A stretch of DNA of 64,000 nt from JBQLZQ01 sp052168355 (lineage in GTDB: Bacteria > Pseudomonadota > Alphaproteobacteria > DSM-16000 > Inquilinaceae). The stretch covers positions 29,533 to 93,532 of the forward strand of contig JBQLZQ010000030.1 of assembly GCA_052168355.1 (NCBI GenBank), read 5' to 3'. The position numbers and the translations under genes are program-made. The notes under the pieces are model-generated. The model ran no database searches, was not told where the DNA came from, and worked only from the letters and a program-made list of their open reading frames with translations. Each line of letters opens with the position of its first letter. The first letter of the stretch is position 1. Below are positions 18,279 to 26,218 of the stretch, piece after piece.

Positions 18279-18314
18279 CTTGTCAAGATTTGCAAGAACT
18301 GAAAAATTCTTGCA
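18279..18314. promoter_or_regulatory. LacI-type operator in the divergent promoter region
   Basis: A perfect 8-base inverted repeat, TGCAAGAA (18291-18298) and TTCTTGCA (18307-18314), lies between the unknown large gene and the LacI gene. A second short palindrome, CTTGTCAAG (18279-18287), is next to it and shares the half site. Both fit binding by the adjacent LacI protein. Confidence 0.65.
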
Positions 18315-18327
18315 GTCAGGAGGACCG

Positions 18328-19350
18328 ATGAACCGACCTCGATTGCAGGATCTGGCCCAGCGGTGCGGCACTTCGGTGAGCACCGTGTCGCGCGCCCTGG
18401 CCGGAAAGGCGGGCGTCAACCCGGTCATGCGGGCGCGGATCCTGGCGGCTGCCCAAGGGACCGGCTGGCGGGGCGGGTCTGTCACCGCGCCGATCGGGAC
18501 CGTGGTGCTGGCGCTCAGCGAACACGCCATGCAGGACCACGACCGGAATCAGTTCACCTGGCACGTGGTGGAAGGGGTCACGACCGCGGCGGAAGCGGCT
18601 GGCATCACCATCGTGCCGCACCCGATCCGCGGGGCCGGCGCTAAAGGTATCGCGCGCAAGCTGAAAGATACCAACGCCCAGGGTCTTTTGCTTCTGACCG
18701 TGGACGATCCCGCGGTGTTGGATTTCGCGGCTTCGGCGGGCGTGCCGGCCGTCATCGTCAATGGCGACGATCCGGCGATGCGGCTGACCAGCGTGGCGCC
18801 CGACAACCGCCGTGCCGGCGAGGTCGCCACCCGGCATCTCATCGACAAGGGGCACCGCGATATCCTGGTTGTCGAAAAGCCTGGGCGCCGGACCATTCGG
18901 CAGCGTGTCGAGGGGTGGCGGGACGCGATGGGCGCCCACGGCCTGCGCTGCGGCGACGACCGCATCGTTCGGGTCGACGACTGGCTGGCCGCCGAGGCGG
19001 CGGCCGCCTTTTCGAAGTTTCGGGCCGAGCGCGGGCTTGACGCCACGGCGGTTCTCTGTGTCGCCGATTGCCTGGCGATCGGCGTCCTGCGCGCGCTGAG
19101 CGAGGCGACGGTCGCGGTGCCCGACCGGATGTCGGTGGTCGGCATGGACGATCTGCCCGCCAGCCGGTTCCAGGCGCCGCCGCTGACCACCATCCATGTT
19201 CCGGCGCGCGAGATGGGGGAAGCCTCGGTCGGTCTGCTGGCGGATGTGGCGGCGGGACGGTTCGACCTGCCGCGCCATGTCGCTCTGGCCTGCCCGATGG
19301 TGGAAAGAAGCAGCGTGACGGTGCCGCGCACCGTTGCCGCTGCGACGTGA
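18328..19350 (+). CDS. LacI-family transcriptional regulator
   Basis: A 340-residue repressor: N-terminal helix-turn-helix (LQDLAQRCGTSVSTVSRALAG, residues about 6-25) with the hinge helix region after residue 45, then a periplasmic-binding-like sugar sensor domain; the C-terminal VVGMDDLPASRFQAPPLTTI is the typical family motif. The ATG at 18328 follows AGGAGG. It is divergent from the sugar operon and sits just downstream of a clear palindromic operator, so it probably represses both its own gene and the leftward operon until a sugar ligand binds. Confidence 0.93.
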   Translation: MNRPRLQDLAQRCGTSVSTVSRALAGKAGVNPVMRARILAAAQGTGWRGGSVTAPIGTVVLALSEHAMQDHDRNQFTWHVVEGVTTAAEAAGITIVPHPIRGAGAKGIARKLKDTNAQGLLLLTVDDPAVLDFAASAGVPAVIVNGDDPAMRLTSVAPDNRRAGEVATRHLIDKGHRDILVVEKPGRRTIRQRVEGWRDAMGAHGLRCGDDRIVRVDDWLAAEAAAAFSKFRAERGLDATAVLCVADCLAIGVLRALSEATVAVPDRMSVVGMDDLPASRFQAPPLTTIHVPAREMGEASVGLLADVAAGRFDLPRHVALACPMVERSSVTVPRTVAAAT

Positions 19351-19351
19351 T

Positions 19352-20506
19352 GTGAGCGATGGCGCGGTCAGTCTCGCGGATGTCCTGACCGGGCCGGACG
19401 GCGGTCCGATCCGGACGGTGTCGGATCGCGCGGCCGCTCAGGCCGGCTGGCGTGCGGCGTTCGCGCGCCATCTCTATGGCCCGGTCCCGGAACCTCCGGT
19501 CGGCATGGTCGTCGGTCGCCAGCCGCTTTTCGATCTGGCGGCGGAACGGCTGACCATCGCGCTGAACCTCCCCGACGGCAGCTTCACCGTCGATGCCGCG
19601 TTGTGGCTGCCTCGCCGACCTACGGGACCGGTACCGCTGATCGCCGGTCTGGGGTTTCTCGGGCCGATCGGTGTGCTCGACGGCCGCGATTTTCCGCTCG
19701 ATCCCCGGGCGATCATCGGCGGCGATCCGCAGCCATGGTTGCCGGGCGGCCGCATGAGCGACGCCGCGCGGGGGCGTCATCGGGACCGCTGGCCGTTGCA
19801 GGCCGTTCTGGCCCGGGGGTTCGGTCTTCTGCTGTCCTGCTACGGTTCCTGGGCACCCGATCACCCAAGGGCTTGGCGGCGGGCAGGCGTTGCTCCCTTC
19901 CTGGACGAGGTCCGGTGCGGCGCGCTGTCGCTCTGGGCGTGGGCTTTTCAGCGGCTGGTCGATGTCGCGCTGACGCTGCCGGAGGTGGCGCCCGATCGCG
20001 TCGCCGTCATCGGACATTCGCGGTTGGCCAAGGCGGCCCTGTGGGCCGGCGCCTCCGACGACCGCATCGCGGCGGTCGTCGCCAACAATGCGGGCTGCGC
20101 CGGAACGGCGCCGTCGCGGCGCGGTGCGGGCGAAACGCTGCGCGATCTCAAAGCCGTCTTTCCCCACTGGGCGGTTCTCACGGACGATACGGCCGACGAT
20201 CCCCGGATCCTGCCGGTCGACCAGCACCACCTGATTGCCTGTCTTGCGCCGCGCGGGGTCTACGTGGCGTCGGCATCGGAAGATTGGTGGGCCGATCCGG
20301 AAGGGGAGTACCTTTCGCTTCGGGCGGCGGCGCCGATCTGGGGCATCGGCGGCGCCGCGCCCGACATGCCGCCGATCGACCGGATCTGGCGACCGGGCGA
20401 GGCCTGGGCATCGGGGCCGATCGGGTGGCACCTGCGGGACGGGCGTCACGATCTGACGCCCTGGGACTGGGTGCGGTTTCTGGACTTCCTGGAGACACGG
20501 TTGTGA
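19352..20506 (+). CDS. CE15-like glucuronoyl esterase / acetyl xylan esterase family protein
   Basis: A 384-residue alpha/beta hydrolase. The nucleophile is the Ser of GHSRLAKAALWAGA, the GHSR.GK version of the CE15 nucleophile motif. Further CE15 segments follow: NNAGCAGTAPSRRGAGET, then LPVDQHHLIACLAPRGVY and ASEDWWADPEGEYLS. CE15 enzymes cut ester bonds between glucuronic acid and lignin or alcohols. The final catalytic His is probably in QHH or in the C-terminal GRHD. No signal peptide is seen, so it should act in the cytoplasm, unlike most CE15 enzymes. It follows the LacI gene closely. The start is uncertain: GTG at 19352, or TTG at 19334 overlapping the LacI gene. Confidence 0.75.
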   Translation: MSDGAVSLADVLTGPDGGPIRTVSDRAAAQAGWRAAFARHLYGPVPEPPVGMVVGRQPLFDLAAERLTIALNLPDGSFTVDAALWLPRRPTGPVPLIAGLGFLGPIGVLDGRDFPLDPRAIIGGDPQPWLPGGRMSDAARGRHRDRWPLQAVLARGFGLLLSCYGSWAPDHPRAWRRAGVAPFLDEVRCGALSLWAWAFQRLVDVALTLPEVAPDRVAVIGHSRLAKAALWAGASDDRIAAVVANNAGCAGTAPSRRGAGETLRDLKAVFPHWAVLTDDTADDPRILPVDQHHLIACLAPRGVYVASASEDWWADPEGEYLSLRAAAPIWGIGGAAPDMPPIDRIWRPGEAWASGPIGWHLRDGRHDLTPWDWVRFLDFLETRL

Positions 20507-20564
20507 TCGGACGCTACGCGGCCCGGGCCCGGCTTGACACGGACGCCGACACGGTCGAAGAATA

Positions 20565-20596
20565 GACAGGTCTGAACAGGCTTCTTGAACAGGCTT
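20565..20596. promoter_or_regulatory. ACAGG direct repeats before the GntR gene
   Basis: TGAACAGGCTT occurs twice (20573-20583 and 20586-20596), with a third partial copy (GACAGGTCT at 20565-20573). They lie immediately upstream of the GntR gene and could be its autoregulatory sites. A related GACAGGCTCC occurs at about 23372 before the binding-protein gene. Confidence 0.4.
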
Positions 20597-20622
20597 GCCT
20601 GATGAGGAATAGGCGATCGGCC

Positions 20623-21336
20623 ATGGCGAAGCAGGCTCCGGGCACGGCCAAGCCGGACCGGATCGCCTTCGCGCTGGAGGAGGACATACGCTCCGGCCGT
20701 CTGGCCTATGGCGACCGGCTGCAGAGCGAGCACGAACTTGTCCGGCGGTTTTCGGTCAGCCGCAACACCGTCAGGAAGGGGCTGGAAGATCTGTCCAGCA
20801 GGGGGCTGATCACCACGAAAATGGGGGCCGGGTCCTTTGTCACCTTCAACGGCCAGACGATCAACGATGCGATCGGCTGGTCGCGCGCCCTGGCCGATGC
20901 CGGGATCGACGCGGAAACCCGGACCCTGCGTCTCGAGGTGATCGAGGACGCCGTCCTGGCCGACCTCCTGGAGATCGAGAACACCGTCTTTATCGCGGTC
21001 GACCGGGTCCGCAGCCTGCGGGACGGCAAGCGCGCCATTTCCATCGAGCGCAGCCGGCTGCCGCTGCTCCCCGAGCTGGAGGACGTGCCGCTGCGCGGCC
21101 TTCGGCAGGGGTCGCTGCACGAGACGATGCGGGCGGCCGGACTGTTTCCCCATCACGGTGAGGAATGGGCCGAACTGCACCGGTTGGATGCCGGCGACGC
21201 GGCCCTGCTGGGTTGTAAGAAGGGAACGGCGTTTCTGCGGACGCGGCGCCTGGTCAGGGCCGAGACCGGCCAACCGATCGAGCATGTCGTCAGCCTGCTC
21301 AACCCGGACTTCTTCGCCCTGCATTTGGAGTTCTAG
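20623..21336 (+). CDS. GntR-family regulator (HutC subfamily, YegW-like)
   Basis: A 237-residue regulator: winged helix at the N-terminus (SEHELVRRFSVSRNTVRKGL, about residues 33-52) and a UTRA ligand-binding domain (residues about 85-230) containing ISIERSRLPLLPEL. Its position directly before an ADP-ribosylglycohydrolase-like gene and a PfkB kinase gene mirrors E. coli yegW with yegU and yegV. The start could instead be the ATG at 20602. It probably senses a (phospho)nucleoside- or sugar-like effector and controls the + strand genes to 27276. Confidence 0.85.
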   Translation: MAKQAPGTAKPDRIAFALEEDIRSGRLAYGDRLQSEHELVRRFSVSRNTVRKGLEDLSSRGLITTKMGAGSFVTFNGQTINDAIGWSRALADAGIDAETRTLRLEVIEDAVLADLLEIENTVFIAVDRVRSLRDGKRAISIERSRLPLLPELEDVPLRGLRQGSLHETMRAAGLFPHHGEEWAELHRLDAGDAALLGCKKGTAFLRTRRLVRAETGQPIEHVVSLLNPDFFALHLEF

Positions 21337-21339
21337 AGG

Positions 21340-22416
21340 ATGCCGGGGAGACGCAGCGCTGCGGATCGGGCCCTCGGCGCCGTGGTCGGAGGGGCGCTGG
21401 GCGACGCGATGGGGATGCCCACCCAAACGCTGTCGCCCGCCCAAATCGCGGCCACGTTTGGCGCCGTGACCGATTTCGTCGCGCCCACCGACGATCATCC
21501 GGTGTCCAAGGGCCTGTCCGCCGGGACCGTCACCGACGATACCGAGCAGACGCTGCTGCTGGCGCGAACGCTGCTCGAGTCCGGCCCGGTGTTCGACCAT
21601 CGGCGGTGGGTCGATGCCTTGGTGGCCTGGGAGGACGATGTCCGGGCGCGCGGCGGTTACGATCTGCTCGGCCCGTCCACCAAACGGGCGATCGACGCCA
21701 TCAGGAACGGACAGACGGCCGACCAGGCCGGCCGCCACGGGGATACCAACGGCGCGGCGATGCGCATCGCGCCGGTCGGTATCCTGGTGCCGTGCGATCC
21801 GCTCGACGGGCTGATCGACATTGTGGCCGAAACGTGCCGGGCCACCCACAACACCTCGATCGCCATCGCGTCGGCAGCGGCGGTCGCGTCGGCGGTCAGT
21901 TGCGGTGTCGGCGGCGGCACCTGGCGCGATGCGGCCGCCCTGGCCGTCGAGGCGGCGCGCCGCGCGGCAGGCCGGGGGTATTGGGTTGCGGGCGCCGACA
22001 TCGCCGCCCGCCTGTCCTGGGCGCTCGATCTGGTCGAAGGGCGCCCGGCCGACGATGCCGTGCGGGCGATTATCGATCTTGTCGGCACCAGCGTCGCGGC
22101 CCAGGAGTCCGTTCCCGCCGCCTTTGCCGTGCTGCGGATCGCCCAGGGCGACCCCTGGCAGGCGGCGGTGTTGAGCGCCAATCTTGGCGGCGATACCGAC
22201 ACCATCGGGGCCATCGCCGCCGGCATGGCCGGGGCCTGCGCGGGTTTTTCCAATCTTCCAAGCGACAAGGTGGCCGGCCTGAAGGGGATCGATCTGCGGG
22301 ATGTCACGATGCTGACGGACAGGCTGGTGGACAGGCGCCTGGGCCGGTCGAAACGCGCGGACGCGACGCCCGCCCCCGATACGGTCCCCGAGCCGGCCAT
22401 GCGGGACCGGGCATGA
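21340..22416 (+). CDS. ADP-ribosylglycohydrolase family protein (YegU-like)
   Basis: A 358-residue all-helical hydrolase of the ADP-ribosylglycohydrolase (DraG/ARH) family. The metal-binding acids are in TVTDDTEQ (residues about 64-71), GDTNGAAMRIAP and the C-terminal GGDTDTIGAIAAG. These enzymes break N- or O-glycosidic bonds of ADP-ribose. In a metabolic operon with a PfkB kinase and an importer, the natural substrate may be a small ribosyl compound or nucleoside rather than a modified protein (inference). AGAGG precedes the ATG, four bases after the GntR stop; it overlaps the kinase gene by ATGA. Confidence 0.88.
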   Translation: MPGRRSAADRALGAVVGGALGDAMGMPTQTLSPAQIAATFGAVTDFVAPTDDHPVSKGLSAGTVTDDTEQTLLLARTLLESGPVFDHRRWVDALVAWEDDVRARGGYDLLGPSTKRAIDAIRNGQTADQAGRHGDTNGAAMRIAPVGILVPCDPLDGLIDIVAETCRATHNTSIAIASAAAVASAVSCGVGGGTWRDAAALAVEAARRAAGRGYWVAGADIAARLSWALDLVEGRPADDAVRAIIDLVGTSVAAQESVPAAFAVLRIAQGDPWQAAVLSANLGGDTDTIGAIAAGMAGACAGFSNLPSDKVAGLKGIDLRDVTMLTDRLVDRRLGRSKRADATPAPDTVPEPAMRDRA

Positions 22417-23384
22417 CCGGGCCGCGCATGGTGCATGTGGGCGGGGCCGTGGTCGACTTCGTCTACAGGGTCGCCGACCTGCCGCCGCGCGGCGGCGAGG
22501 TGGTGGCCGGAACCTTTGCCATGGTGCCGGGCGGCGGTTTCAACCAGATGGCGGCGGCGGCGCGCAGCGGCCTCGATGTCGCCTATGTCGGCGGCCATGG
22601 AACCGGTCCGCACGGCGATTTCATCCGCGCCGCCCTGGCGACGGCGGAAATTTCCGTGCTCCGGCCGGCGTCGCCCGGCATCGACACGGGCAACTGCGTT
22701 GTCATGATCGACGGTCAGGGGGAACGCACCTTCGTCTCCTGGCCGGGGGCCGAGGGTCGGATGACGGACCGAGACCTTGTTCACGTCAAATGCGGGGACG
22801 GGGATTGGGTGGTCGCGTCCGGCTACACGCTCAGCTATCCCGACAGCCGCGACGTCCTGGTACGCTGGCTGGCCAGTCTCCCGCCGTCGATCCCGCTGGT
22901 CTTCGACCCGTCGCCGGTGGCGGCCGCGATCCCCCGCGACTGTCTGAAGGCGGTTCTGACCAGGACGACATGGCTCAGCGCCAATCTCCTCGAAGCCGAA
23001 ATTCTGACCGGCGAGTCGAACCCCGGGCGCCAGGGGGCGGTTCTGCTCGACCGGCTGTGCCCCATGGCGCGGGGCGCGGTGCTGAGAGCGGGGGCGGACG
23101 GCGCGATCCTGTGTCAGCGGGGCCGGTCCCCGGTTCGCGTGCCCGGTTTTGCCGTCGAGGCGGTCGACACCAACGGGGCCGGCGATACCCATGTCGGTGT
23201 GTTCGTGGCGGCGCTGGCGCGGGCCGAACCGCTCGAAAAAGCCGTGACGGTCGCCAATGCGGCCGCCGCGATTTCGGTCACCCGGCACGGCGGCTCCGAC
23301 GCCCCAACCGCGACGGAGATCGACTCTTTCCTCCACGCCGCCCGGCGCCGGCAACCCGCAGACAGTTCCCAGACAGGCTCCTAG
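22413..23384 (+). CDS. PfkB-family carbohydrate/nucleoside kinase (YegV-like)
   Basis: A 323-residue kinase of the ribokinase/PfkB family. The N-terminal glycine signature (MVPGGGFNQMAAAARSGLDV, residues about 36-55) and the C-terminal anion hole and catalytic Asp (VDTNGAGDTHVGVFVAAL) are intact. It likely phosphorylates a sugar or nucleoside released or imported by the neighbouring gene products. Coupled to the ADP-ribosylglycohydrolase gene through ATGA; the same pair occurs as yegU-yegV in E. coli, whose substrate I do not know to be settled. Confidence 0.88.
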   Translation: MTGPRMVHVGGAVVDFVYRVADLPPRGGEVVAGTFAMVPGGGFNQMAAAARSGLDVAYVGGHGTGPHGDFIRAALATAEISVLRPASPGIDTGNCVVMIDGQGERTFVSWPGAEGRMTDRDLVHVKCGDGDWVVASGYTLSYPDSRDVLVRWLASLPPSIPLVFDPSPVAAAIPRDCLKAVLTRTTWLSANLLEAEILTGESNPGRQGAVLLDRLCPMARGAVLRAGADGAILCQRGRSPVRVPGFAVEAVDTNGAGDTHVGVFVAALARAEPLEKAVTVANAAAAISVTRHGGSDAPTATEIDSFLHAARRRQPADSSQTGS

Positions 23385-23470
23385 AGCATGACGAGGAACC
23401 AACCGATCATGACGTGCGAATGTAAAAACACTCCCCAGTCCGTTGTAGAAACGCAAGGAAAGGAAGAAAA

Positions 23471-24532
23471 ATGAATCGGAAAAGGCAATCCAGTCTTCTC
23501 GCCGGCGCCGCCGTCGCCGCGGTTCTGTCGGCGACCGCCGCCGGTGCAGCCGAGCTGCACGTTCTCAACTGGAAGGGTTATGGGACCGACGAAACCTGGG
23601 CCACCGCCGCGTTCGAGGAGAAGACGGGCCACACCGTCGTCCACGATTATTTCAACTCCGAACAGGAGATGCTGACCAAGCTGCGGACCAACCCAGGCAC
23701 CTATGACGTGGTGATGATCAACGCGGCCTTCACCGGACAGGCGGTGGAGGAAGGGTTGATCCAGCCCATCGACACCGCCGGCATCGCCAACACCGCCGGG
23801 CTCGCTCCGGAAATGGCCAGCTCGGACCTGTTGACGATGGACGGTGCGGTCTATGGCGTGCCGTGGGTCTGGGGGCTGACCTCGATCGCCATCAACGACA
23901 ACGCCTTCGACACCCCGCCGACCAGCGTCGAGGTGATGTGGGACGAGGCCTACAAGGGCAAGGTCGTGCTGCGTGACGACGCCCTGGAAGCCGTTCAGTT
24001 CGCGGCCCTGGCGACGGGTCAGAATATCAACGAGATCAACGATCTCGACGCGGTTCGTGAGAAGCTGTCTTCGCTGATGCCGCAGATCCGCACCTTCTGG
24101 AGTTCCGAGAACGACTGGAACCAGATGGTCGCCTCCGGCCAGCTCGACGTCGGCACCTATTGGAGCGGGTCGGCATCGCGCGCCAGGACCAATTTCGACC
24201 TCCCCGTCACCTTCGTCATCCCGGAGGAGGGCGCCATCGGCTGGCTCGACGGTCTGTCGATCCCGGCGGGCGCCGACAATGTCGAGGGCGCGCGGGCCTT
24301 CATCGACTACATGATTTCGCCCGAATTCTACGTGGAGTGGGACCAGTCGGTGGGGGCGCCGGTTTCGGCCAACCTGAAGGCGGTGGAAGGACTCGACGAA
24401 ACGGCGTTCAACCGCGCCGTGCTGGGCGACCCGGAGGTGGCGGCGCGTATCCAGTTCCAGAAGCCTGTGTCGGAAGAGGATCGCGACAAATACCTGGCCC
24501 TGTGGCAGGAACTCAAGGCCAGCGCGCAATAG
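23471..24532 (+). CDS. ABC substrate-binding protein, PotD (spermidine/putrescine) type
   Basis: A 353-residue periplasmic protein with a signal peptide (MNRKRQSSLLAGAAVAAVLS, cleavage near AAGAA-EL). The mature start LHVLNWKGYG is the PotD family opening. It is the first gene of a four-gene importer. PotD-type proteins bind polyamines but also many other compounds, and with the yegUV-like genes upstream the ligand could be a nucleoside-like or ribosylated molecule. The 86-base gap before it may hold its own promoter. Confidence 0.9.
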   Translation: MNRKRQSSLLAGAAVAAVLSATAAGAAELHVLNWKGYGTDETWATAAFEEKTGHTVVHDYFNSEQEMLTKLRTNPGTYDVVMINAAFTGQAVEEGLIQPIDTAGIANTAGLAPEMASSDLLTMDGAVYGVPWVWGLTSIAINDNAFDTPPTSVEVMWDEAYKGKVVLRDDALEAVQFAALATGQNINEINDLDAVREKLSSLMPQIRTFWSSENDWNQMVASGQLDVGTYWSGSASRARTNFDLPVTFVIPEEGAIGWLDGLSIPAGADNVEGARAFIDYMISPEFYVEWDQSVGAPVSANLKAVEGLDETAFNRAVLGDPEVAARIQFQKPVSEEDRDKYLALWQELKASAQ

Positions 24533-24560
24533 GCGGGACCGGCGGGCGGCGGAAAGAAGT

Positions 24561-25430
24561 ATGGAGACCGCTCGACGGACCGGGGCGCGACGGCCCTGGC
24601 GTTCGGGCTTGCCCCTTCTGCTGCCGGCCTATCTGTGGCTGACGGTGGCGGTCTTTCTGCCGCTGTCGGCCATGGCCTTTTTCAGCTTCATGACAGACCT
24701 GCCGCTGGCCAATCGGTCATGGGCCCTGACGCTGGAAAACTACGCCGCCTTTGTCGAAACCGACCTTTACGTCCGGCTGCTGCTCCGGTCGCTGCGGCTT
24801 GGGCTGGAGGTCACGCTCTACTGCGTTCTGATCGGTTTTCCCTGTGCCTACGTCATCGCCAAGACCCTGAAGGGACGCAGCCGGGAGGCGATCTTTCTGC
24901 TGGTGATCCTGCCGTTCTGGAGCAACGGGCTGGTGCGCGTCTTTTCCTGGGCGATTTTCCTGAGGGGCGACGGGGTCATCGACGCCGCGCTGAATGCCAT
25001 CCTGCCGTTCGAGGTCGGCGTCGACCTGATGTTCTCCTACCCGGCGGTGGTCATCGGCCTCGTTCATTCGTACCTGCCCTATATGGTCCTGACCTGCTAC
25101 CTCTCGCTGCAGGCCATCGACGACAGTTTGATCGAGGCGGCGCTGTCGCTCGGTGCCTCGCGGCTGTCGGTGCTGCGGCGCCTGATCGTACCGTTGGCGA
25201 TGCCGGGCCTGATGGCCGGGGCGGTGCTGATCTTCGTGCCGGTGGTGGGATCGTTCATGGAGCCGCGCATTCTGGGTGGCCGCGGCGGGACTTTCTACGG
25301 CACCGTCATCGAGGACCAGTTCGTGGCGGTGTTCAACTGGCCGTTGGGGGCGGCGCTGTCGTTCATCCTTCTGGCCGTGGTGCTGGCCGTTCTGGCCCTG
25401 GCGGCGCCCGTCCTGCGGTGGCGGACGTGA
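24561..25430 (+). CDS. ABC permease, PotB type
   Basis: A 289-residue permease with six predicted membrane segments and the EAA loop DSLIEAALSLGASRLSVLRR. The N-terminal cytoplasmic stretch is short and basic. A GGAAAGAAG site precedes the ATG. GTGA overlap with the next permease gene. Forms the transmembrane dimer with the PotC-type protein for the PotD-like ligand. Confidence 0.9.
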   Translation: METARRTGARRPWRSGLPLLLPAYLWLTVAVFLPLSAMAFFSFMTDLPLANRSWALTLENYAAFVETDLYVRLLLRSLRLGLEVTLYCVLIGFPCAYVIAKTLKGRSREAIFLLVILPFWSNGLVRVFSWAIFLRGDGVIDAALNAILPFEVGVDLMFSYPAVVIGLVHSYLPYMVLTCYLSLQAIDDSLIEAALSLGASRLSVLRRLIVPLAMPGLMAGAVLIFVPVVGSFMEPRILGGRGGTFYGTVIEDQFVAVFNWPLGAALSFILLAVVLAVLALAAPVLRWRT

Positions 25431-26218
25431 CGTCGACGGCGCGGGCTCTCGCCGTCGCCGGACGGCTTTATGTCGGCCTGGTGCTGGCGTTTCTCTATCT
25501 GCCGATCGTCATCATGGCGCTGATGTCGGTCAACGCCTCGCCGTTCTACCAGCTTCCGATCGACTGGTCGGCGCGCTGGTACGTGGCGCTTGCGGGCAAC
25601 GACCAGCTTGTCGCCGCAACCTGGAACAGCGTGATCATCGCCGCCATCGTCGCCGGCATCGCCACCGTCCTGGGTACGGCGGCGTCGCTGGCGCTCTATC
25701 GCTACAGCTTTCCGGGCAAGAGGATCCTCCAGGCGCTGCTGTTCCCGCCCATCGCCATCCCCTGGCTGATCACCGGCACGGCGATGCTGATCTTTTTCTT
25801 CGCCGTCGGTATCGGGCGCGGGTTGCACGCCATTCTGCTTGGCCACGTGGCGCTGGCGCTGCCCTATGTGATCGTCGTCGTGTCGGCGCGCCTGCAGACC
25901 TTCGCCCCCGAGCTGGAGGAGGCGGCGCTGTCCCTGGGCGCCAGCCAATGGCAGGTGACCATGCGCGTGACGCTGCCATGGACCGCGCCGGGGGTGATCG
26001 CCGGGGCTCTGTTCGCCTTCGCCGTGTCCTTCGACCAGTTCGTGGTCTCCTACTTCCTTTCGGCGCCGGGCCAGACGACCCTGCCGGTGGAAATTTATGC
26101 GGCCATACGCAAGGGCTTCACGCCGGAGATCAATGCCGTGTCGACCATCATCATCGCCGTCTCCATGACCCTGATGCTGTTGATCGCCCGTTTCTTCCGT
26201 TTCGGCGGAGAAAAGTAG
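25427..26218 (+). CDS. ABC permease, PotC type
   Basis: A 263-residue permease with six membrane segments. The EAA loop is ELEEAALSLGASQWQVTMRV. The GTG at 25427 overlaps the preceding stop (GTGA); a GTG at 25418 is also in frame. The closing TAG shares its G with the GTG of the ATPase gene. Confidence 0.88.
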   Translation: MTSTARALAVAGRLYVGLVLAFLYLPIVIMALMSVNASPFYQLPIDWSARWYVALAGNDQLVAATWNSVIIAAIVAGIATVLGTAASLALYRYSFPGKRILQALLFPPIAIPWLITGTAMLIFFFAVGIGRGLHAILLGHVALALPYVIVVVSARLQTFAPELEEAALSLGASQWQVTMRVTLPWTAPGVIAGALFAFAVSFDQFVVSYFLSAPGQTTLPVEIYAAIRKGFTPEINAVSTIIIAVSMTLMLLIARFFRFGGEK

